Shown in pieces: positions 59,588 through 64,000 of a stretch of DNA of 64,000 nt. Location: positions 3,410,001-3,474,000 of the forward strand of contig NZ_CP023564.1 in NCBI RefSeq assembly GCF_002407065.1, given 5' to 3'. The translations under genes were made by a program, and so were the position numbers. Below the pieces are notes generated by a model that ran no database searches, was not told where the DNA came from, and worked only from the letters and a program-made list of their open reading frames with translations. The first letter of the stretch is position 1; every line of letters begins with the position of its first letter. The DNA comes from Brachybacterium ginsengisoli (GTDB lineage Bacteria; Actinomycetota; Actinomycetes; Actinomycetales; Dermabacteraceae).

Positions 59588-60049
59588 TCAGCGGCGGCGC
59601 CGGGCGCGGAAGAACTCGCGCAGCAGGTCGCCGCACTCCTGCTCGCGCAGGCCGGTGACGAGCTCCACCCGATGGTTCAGCCGGGGCTCGCGCACCAGGT
59701 CGTAGAGGGATCCGGCAGCGCCCGCCTTGGGGTCGGGGGCGCCGACGACGAGGCGCCGGATGCGCGCGAGCACGATCGCCCCGGCGCACATCGTGCACGG
59801 CTCGAGGGTGACCACGAGGGTGCAGTCGGTGAGGTTCCAGCGGCCCGTGACCTGCGCCGCCCGGCGCAGCGCCAGGATCTCGGCGTGGGCGGTGGGGTCC
59901 TCGTCGGCCTCGCGCCGATTGCCGGCGGTGGCGAGCACGGTCCCGTCGGGGGCGACGACGACCGCCCCGATCGGGACGTCGGCCGGCTCACGGGCGGCGG
60001 CGGCGCGGGCCTCGTCGAGGGCCAGGCCCATCAGCTCGTCATCGGTCAT
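59588..60049 (-). CDS. tadA: tRNA-specific adenosine deaminase, TadA
   Basis: 153 residues. It converts A34 to inosine in tRNA-Arg(ACG). The zinc site is DPTAHAEILALR and VTLEPCTMCAGAIVLARI (HAE and PCxxC). VPIGAVVV and the C-terminal LNHRVELVTGL...CGDLLREFF are the TadA form. ATG 60049 is used. Confidence 0.93.
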   Translation of the reverse strand: MTDDELMGLALDEARAAAAREPADVPIGAVVVAPDGTVLATAGNRREADEDPTAHAEILALRRAAQVTGRWNLTDCTLVVTLEPCTMCAGAIVLARIRRLVVGAPDPKAGAAGSLYDLVREPRLNHRVELVTGLREQECGDLLREFFRARRRR

Positions 60050-60086
60050 GGAGACATTGTGGCCCGTCCCTCCCGCATCCCGACCC

Positions 60087-60629
60087 TCAGACCCGCTCCC
60101 CCACCACGCGGTACCGCGCCTCGAGGAGAGCGCCGTTGGTGCCGTGCTCGAGGAGCTCGAGGTCGAAGCTGCCGCCCAGCAGCGGCTTGCCGGCGCCGAG
60201 GGTGACCGGGGCGATCGAGACGAAGAGCTCGTCGAGCATCCCGGCACGGGCGAACTCGGCGGCGAGCCCTCCGCCGCCCACGATCCACACGTCCTTCCCG
60301 TCGGCCGCCTCCTCGAGCGCGGCGCGGTGCCCGGCGGGCGGCCCCGACACCACGGTGACGCCGTCGCGCTCGAGGTCCGGGGCGCGATGCGTGAACAGGA
60401 AGGTGGGCTGGGTGTAGATCCAGGCTCCCTCGACATCGGATTCGTGAGCGACCACCCAGTCGTAGGTGGAGCGTCCGGTGACGATCGCGCCCACCTCGGC
60501 GAGGAAGTCGTCGTACGGCAGGATGCTCTCCTCGCCGGTGGGCTGGGACAGGAGCCAGTCGAGGCTGTCGTGCTCGTCGGCGAGGAAGCCGTCCAGCGTG
60601 GTGGCGGTGAAGAAGCGGTAGCGGGTCAT
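60087..60629 (-). CDS. RibD C-terminal/dihydrofolate reductase-like protein
   Basis: 180 residues: YRFFTATTLDGFLADEHDSLDWL, VTGRSTYDWV, LFTHRAPDLE, VWIVGGGGLAAEFARAGMLDELFVSIAPVTLGAGKPLLGG. This is the fold of the RibD reductase domain, with the NADPH loop VGGGGLA. Small stand-alone members are common in actinobacteria and their substrate is unknown. No riboflavin gene is nearby. Confidence 0.9.
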   Translation of the reverse strand: MTRYRFFTATTLDGFLADEHDSLDWLLSQPTGEESILPYDDFLAEVGAIVTGRSTYDWVVAHESDVEGAWIYTQPTFLFTHRAPDLERDGVTVVSGPPAGHRAALEEAADGKDVWIVGGGGLAAEFARAGMLDELFVSIAPVTLGAGKPLLGGSFDLELLEHGTNGALLEARYRVVGERV

Positions 60630-60734
60630 CCTCGAAGTATCCGCGCGACGGCTCGGCGTGAGAACCCCCTCGGCAGGGCCGCGACCGCCGCCGATGAGGG
60701 GGCGCGGCGCCCTCGGCTCCGGTAGATTCGCCCC

Positions 60735-61373
60735 ATGCGCGTACTCGAGATCGACCATCCCCTCGTCGCCCACAAGCTGTCGGTGCTGCGCGATCGCGCC
60801 ACCCACTCCTCCGTGTTCCGTCAGCTCGCCGACGAGCTGGTGACCCTCCTGGCCTACGAGGCCACCCGCAACGTCGCCGTGGCTCCGGTCCAGATCCAGA
60901 CCCCGGTGACCGAGATGACCGGCACGAAGCTCGCGAGCCCCAAGCCGATGGTGGTGCCGATCCTGCGCGCCGGCCTCGGCATGCTCGACGGCCTCACCCG
61001 GCTCCTCCCCACCGCGGAGGTGGGCTTCCTGGGCATGGTCCGCAACGACGAGACGCTCGAGGTGACCACCTACGCGAACCGTCTGCCCGACGACCTCACC
61101 GGCCGGCAGTGCTTCGTGCTCGATCCGATGCTGGCCACCGGCCACACCCTCATCGCCTCGGTCGAGTACCTGCATGAGCGCGGCGCCCGCGACATCACCT
61201 GCGTGACCCTGCTGGCGGCCCCGGAGGGCCTCGCCACCATGCAGGAGCGCGTGGATCCGTCGATCAACCTCACGATCGTCACCGCCGCGATCGACGAGAA
61301 GCTCGACGAGAAGGGCTACATCGTGCCCGGCCTCGGCGACGCGGGCGACCGCCTCTTCGGCGTCGTCGACTGA
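60735..61373 (+). CDS. upp: Uracil phosphoribosyltransferase
   Basis: 212 residues. It converts uracil and PRPP to UMP in pyrimidine salvage. [27 protein letters not shown], the PRPP loop [19 protein letters not shown] and the C-terminal [18 protein letters not shown] are diagnostic. TAGATT lies exactly 6 nt before ATG, so the mRNA is probably leaderless. A hairpin 40 bp downstream ends it. Confidence 0.97.
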   Translation: MRVLEIDHPLVAHKLSVLRDRATHSSVFRQLADELVTLLAYEATRNVAVAPVQIQTPVTEMTGTKLASPKPMVVPILRAGLGMLDGLTRLLPTAEVGFLGMVRNDETLEVTTYANRLPDDLTGRQCFVLDPMLATGHTLIASVEYLHERGARDITCVTLLAAPEGLATMQERVDPSINLTIVTAAIDEKLDEKGYIVPGLGDAGDRLFGVVD

Positions 61374-61412
61374 CACCCCGGGGCTGCCGTCCATCGGCGC
61401 CCCGCACCCTCC

Positions 61413-61465
61413 ATCGGGGGCCGACGGACCAGGGACCCACGAGTCCCGCCCCGTCGGCCCCCGAT
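61413..61465 (+). terminator. Hairpin after upp
   Basis: ATCGGGGGCCGACGG (61413-61427) is perfectly complementary to 61451-61465. The loop forms a second small stem, GGGAC/GTCCC. There is no T-run. It probably ends upp. Confidence 0.7.
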
Positions 61466-61572
61466 TGCATCCAGCCCCTGACCTGCAGCGTCGCCGCGCA
61501 CGTCGAGGCCCATGTTTCGGAATGTGGACGGCCTCTTGCCCCTCGGGACGGGTCCGGGGCATGATTCCAGCC

Positions 61573-61686
61573 ATGTCCACGAACGCCGCGTTCCGCGAGA
61601 CCACCCGCCGGGTGGTCAGCTCCGCGATGCGTTCGATGATGCGAATGATGATGATGCCGATGATGCATCGTCAGCCGAGCCTCTGA
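61573..61686 (+). CDS. Methionine-rich 37-residue microprotein, leaderless
   Basis: MSTNAAFRETTRRVV, then SSAMRSMMRMMMMPMMHRQPSL: ten of 37 residues are methionine, clustered in the second half with arginines. CATGAT ends 7 nt before the ATG, and TTGCCC lies 18 bp further upstream, a complete leaderless promoter. It could be a leader peptide whose translation reports methionyl-tRNA supply, a methionine-rich metal (Cu) binder, or a small membrane-active peptide. It is 169 bp upstream of the winged-helix gene. No homologue is known to me. Confidence 0.6.
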   Translation: MSTNAAFRETTRRVVSSAMRSMMRMMMMPMMHRQPSL

Positions 61687-61855
61687 GCGCTCACGACTCC
61701 TCCGAGATCGGCTGACAGGAGCCGGCCGGAAGGCGCGGGCTCCAGGTGCCACCGGGAGCACACCCCCTGAACGATCCGCCTGAGGGCGTCGATCCCAGGG
61801 ATCCCGGGTCCACCACCCGCCGCGCGAACGCGCCGCATCTCGGAGACATCGCATC

Positions 61856-62614
61856 ATGACCATCACCCTGGATCGCCCCACCACTGCCACCACCGCCCGC
61901 TCCGCCTCCCGCCCGCTGTACCGGGTCGGCGGCACGGCCCCGCGACCGCGTCCCGCGACGGACGCCGTCACGATCACCCTGACCGTCACCCTCCCGGCCG
62001 GCACCGGCGACGTCGAGACCGCCGTGGTCGCCGACGAGCTCCGCACCGGCGCCCAGCGTCTGGTCGGTGCGCGCCACGGCCGCACCACCGTGGCGGTGAG
62101 CAGCCCGAACAGCTTCGCCGCCGCCGACCGCTCCGCCCGGACGACCCTGCCGCCCCGCGGCCAGGGTGCGGCACCCGTGACCCCGCTGCGCCCGCGCCGC
62201 ACCGGCGTGGTCTCCCCCAACTCCCCCGCCCGCCGGGATGCGGAGGCCGCCCGCCGTCGCGCCCTGCAGGCCACTGCGGTGAGCCCCTCGAGCCCTTCTG
62301 TGGCCCCTGAAGACAGCCTGGTCATCGACCTGTTCGGCCGCCGGGTGCGGATCGACGGACAGGACGTCGACTTCACGTACAAGGAGTTCGAGCTGCTCGC
62401 CCAGCTGGCGAACAACGCGCGACGCACCATCAGCCGCACCGAGCTCATGGAGACGGTCTGGGCCGAGGCGCCCGAGGACACCGGCGAGCGCACGGTCGAC
62501 GTGCACGTGCGACGGGTCCGCACCAAGCTGGGCCGCTACCGCCGCCTGATCTCGACGGTGCGCGGCGCGGGCTACCGCCTCGATCCCGGCAGCGACGTGG
62601 CGATCCTCGGCTGA
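61856..62614 (+). CDS. Orphan OmpR/PhoB-type winged-helix DNA-binding protein
   Basis: 252 residues. The C-terminal ~95 residues are a complete trans_reg_C domain: LVIDLFGRRVRIDGQDVDFTYKEFELLAQLANNARRTISRTELMETVW, DTGERTVDVHVRRVRTKLGRYRRLISTVRGAGYRL. There is no receiver domain. The N-terminal part holds a short beta segment (VTITLTVTLPAG) and a Pro/Arg/Ser-rich linker. Such receiver-less regulators respond to unknown signals. A 169-bp leader lies between it and the Met-rich microprotein. Confidence 0.88.
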   Translation: MTITLDRPTTATTARSASRPLYRVGGTAPRPRPATDAVTITLTVTLPAGTGDVETAVVADELRTGAQRLVGARHGRTTVAVSSPNSFAAADRSARTTLPPRGQGAAPVTPLRPRRTGVVSPNSPARRDAEAARRRALQATAVSPSSPSVAPEDSLVIDLFGRRVRIDGQDVDFTYKEFELLAQLANNARRTISRTELMETVWAEAPEDTGERTVDVHVRRVRTKLGRYRRLISTVRGAGYRLDPGSDVAILG

Positions 62615-62635
62615 TCCGTTGATCCGCTGATCCGC
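62612..62635. repeat. 8-bp tandem repeat (x3) spanning the winged-helix stop codon
   Basis: TGATCCGT-TGATCCGC-TGATCCGC. The first TGA is the real stop; the other two fall in the two other frames because the unit is 8 bp. Confidence 0.9.
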
Positions 62636-62645
62636 CGCAGAATGC

Positions 62646-62701
62646 GACGAGCGGCCCGGAGCACTCAACCGACAGTGTCGGGGGCTCACGGACCGCTCGT
62701 C
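62646..62701 (+). terminator. Compound hairpin after the winged-helix gene
   Basis: GACGAGCGG (62646-62654) pairs with CCGCTCGTC (62693-62701). Inside, CCG/CGG, AGC/GCT and CCGAC/GTCGG extend the structure. It is probably a terminator without a T-run. Confidence 0.65.
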
Positions 62702-63173
62702 AGGCCTGTCGTCCGTCAGGGGTGGGTGCGGGCGAACAGGCTGGACGGGCTGTCATAGGTGGGGGAACCTGACATCAATGCCCGTCCGGCCGCTCCCCAG
62801 GAGGGGGGTCTTGAGGAACGGCACATCTATAAAATTTTCAACGTCTTCCGACAACGGAAGCGTATCAGCAGATTCAGGATTCAACTCCTGTCCCGCCGCC
62901 GACGTCACACCCCGAGGGGCGATGTCGTCGTGCTGTCGAGTCTAGGCCTTCGCTCCGCTGATGTAAACGCGTCAGTATTGAACGTTCTTGCAGGTGACGT
63001 CCAGATTTCAGACAGGTGACCCTTAGTCTCGGTCACGCCAATCCTTCGTCATGGGCGGACAAAACCGGGAGGCGGCACCGGAGATCGGGCGCCACCTCGT
63101 GTCCGATATGCCCGATTGTAGACCGGATGAGCCCGAAGCGCTCGCCCCGCCCTCGACGGCCGGCACGCCGCCG
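62702..63173. other. Gene-free stretch with an AT-rich patch and small hairpins
   Basis: About 470 bases without a believable gene. Bases 62820-62905 and 62950-63060 are much richer in A/T than anything else here (for example TCTATAAAATTTTCAAC). Two clear hairpins are CTTCCG-ACAA-CGGAAG (62845-62860) and CAGGA-TTCAAC-TCCTG. An 86-codon frame at 62759 has codon use unlike the neighbours. It may be a decayed insertion or an undescribed RNA. Confidence 0.45.
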
Positions 63174-63932
63174 TCACGGGAGAATTGTGAGGACCGTCGC
63201 ATCGTCGTGGACCTTGCGCGGACGCTGCCCGGGCTCCCGTCGCGCCTCCGCCTCGCGCAGCTCCCGCAGCAAGGCCCGAGGGTCCTCGCGCAGCGCTCGC
63301 GAGAGGGAGGCGACGTCATGGTCACCCAGGTCGTCGATCGTGCGGGTGATCCCGTCGGAGACCAGGTGGCCGGCGCGCAGCGAGGCCAGCGACGTCTCCC
63401 CCACCAGCGCCTGCGCAGCGGCCTCGGGCTCGTGGCGGGCCACCCAGAACCCGCCGGGGGCGTTGCGCCGGGCCTCGATCGCCTCGCCGCTCGATCCCCC
63501 TCCCGATTCCTCCGCCACCACCTGCTCGACCCGCGGATCGGTCACCCGGCGCATGCTCCCGTCCCGGAGCTCGAGCAGCAGGGAGGAGTCGCACAGCACC
63601 AGATGCTCGAGCCGTTCCTCGTCCCACCGCACCACGACCACCGTCGCCGAGGGACCACCCTGCTCCAGGTCGCACTCCCCCTCGTGGAGCCCGCGGACGT
63701 CCTCGATGGCGTCGGCCAGTGCACGGCGCAGCGGCCGGGCCGGATCCTGAGCGCGGTCCAGCAGCCGTGCGGCGAGCACGTGGGAGAACCAGGCGACGCT
63801 GTGATGGCATCCCGCCCGATATCGCGCGGGCACCCCCGCGCCGTCCAGGACCACGGCGACGCGTCCGAGCACACCGCCGGCATCCTCGTTCGGAGCGGAG
63901 GCCGCCGGATCGGTCAGCAGAGTGGTGTGCAC
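63174..63932 (-). CDS. PP2C-like serine/threonine phosphatase family protein
   Basis: 252 residues. The metal-binding landmarks of PP2C are partly visible: VAVVLDGAG at the N-terminus (DGxG), GGPSATVVVVRW, LCDSSLLLEL and the C-terminal DDATVLTIL (DDxT). The region between lacks the full GD(G) motif, so it is a divergent member that may be weakly active or a pseudophosphatase. The start is GTG 63932: TACAGT is exactly 6 nt upstream (leaderless). Confidence 0.7.
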   Translation of the reverse strand: MHTTLLTDPAASAPNEDAGGVLGRVAVVLDGAGVPARYRAGCHHSVAWFSHVLAARLLDRAQDPARPLRRALADAIEDVRGLHEGECDLEQGGPSATVVVVRWDEERLEHLVLCDSSLLLELRDGSMRRVTDPRVEQVVAEESGGGSSGEAIEARRNAPGGFWVARHEPEAAAQALVGETSLASLRAGHLVSDGITRTIDDLGDHDVASLSRALREDPRALLRELREAEARREPGQRPRKVHDDATVLTILP

Positions 63933-63980
63933 GCCGCCACTGTAGGCACCGCCGCACGGCGGACGGGGCCCCAGCGCCCG

Positions 63981-64000
63981 TAGAGTGGACCCGGACCATG
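63981..64000 (+). promoter_or_regulatory. -10 box and start codon of a gene leaving the window
   Basis: TAGAGT (63981-63986) is followed 11 nt later by ATG at 63998-64000, the last bases of the window. It probably starts a plus-strand gene divergent from the PP2C-like gene. Confidence 0.45.

Noticed and set aside
62875-62891. T-arm-like hairpin (CAGGA-TTCAAC-TCCTG) as a tRNA or tmRNA remnant
   Set aside because: The loop is six bases, not seven, and no acceptor or anticodon arm can be built around it.
62759-63019. An 86-codon plus-strand frame
   Set aside because: Codon use and composition do not match coding DNA of this organism, there is no ribosome site and no family.
1-64000. CRISPR arrays, insertion sequences, prophage or integrase genes
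   Set aside because: No spaced direct repeats of CRISPR type, no transposase or phage-like proteins were found on either strand.

Overview
The window is very GC-rich, single-chromosome-type DNA from an actinobacterium. Nearly every gene has G/C at third codon positions. Several families are typical of Micrococcales: NrtR-controlled long-form NadA, the MHS and OFA transporters, LtrA and DUF3817. Many starts are leaderless, with a -10 box exactly 6 nt before ATG/GTG. My best guess is a Brachybacterium-like member of the Dermabacteraceae, inferred from the gene mix only. I see no rRNA, prophage, insertion sequence or CRISPR array. There is one tRNA (tRNA-Ser CGA) and one candidate structured ncRNA.

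Layout. 1-3.5 kb: the start of a PTS EIIA gene divergent from a SorC-type sugar regulator, then an aminotransferase class IV and a WXG-like protein with a Gly-rich tail. 3.6-10.2 kb: a minus-strand NAD operon, nrtR-nadA-nadB-nadC-nifS-unknown, with an NrtR-box-like palindrome in front of nrtR. 10.4-20.4 kb: transporters and membrane proteins (MHS, DUF817, LtrA, OFA, bile-acid symporter family), an FAD oxidoreductase and a glutamate-cysteine ligase homologue. 20.4-20.65 kb: a structured RNA with a terminator. 20.7-36.8 kb: a divergent MerR/DUF2306 pair, HrpB helicase, RlmC, an asparaginase operon, an inositol-phosphatase homologue, an NPP-type phosphodiesterase, a rhodanese-sufE pair and several unknowns. 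36.9-42.4 kb: M20 peptidase, TetR, HPr, tRNA-Ser, universal stress protein and an XRE regulator. 42.8-47.1 kb: two overlapping oligopeptidase-B-type genes. 47.4-58.3 kb: a membrane protein with a possible degenerate M16 region, an SDR, metNIQ, a two-component system and a second NMT1-type ABC importer. 58.4-64 kb: a PLP lyase/synthase, tadA, a RibD-like reductase, upp, a Met-rich microprotein, an orphan OmpR-type winged-helix protein and a PP2C-like phosphatase.

How the genes fit together. Sulfur handling recurs: a cysteine desulfurase placed with NadA (an Fe-S enzyme), rhodanese plus SufE, methionine import, a sulfonate/thiamine-precursor-type importer divergent from a Cys/Met-metabolism PLP enzyme, and glutamate-cysteine ligase. 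HPr and the EIIA fragment belong to one phosphotransferase system.

Most notable. (1) In the tandem oligopeptidase B pair, the first copy has lost all three catalytic triad residues while the second keeps them, with gap-free alignment at all three sites. (2) A structured RNA candidate at about 20.39-20.61 kb ends in a strong terminator whose tail is triplicated. (3) A leaderless 37-residue, 10-methionine microprotein lies in front of an orphan winged-helix regulator. (4) Short tandem duplications recur at gene 3' ends, sometimes placing stop codons in all three frames.
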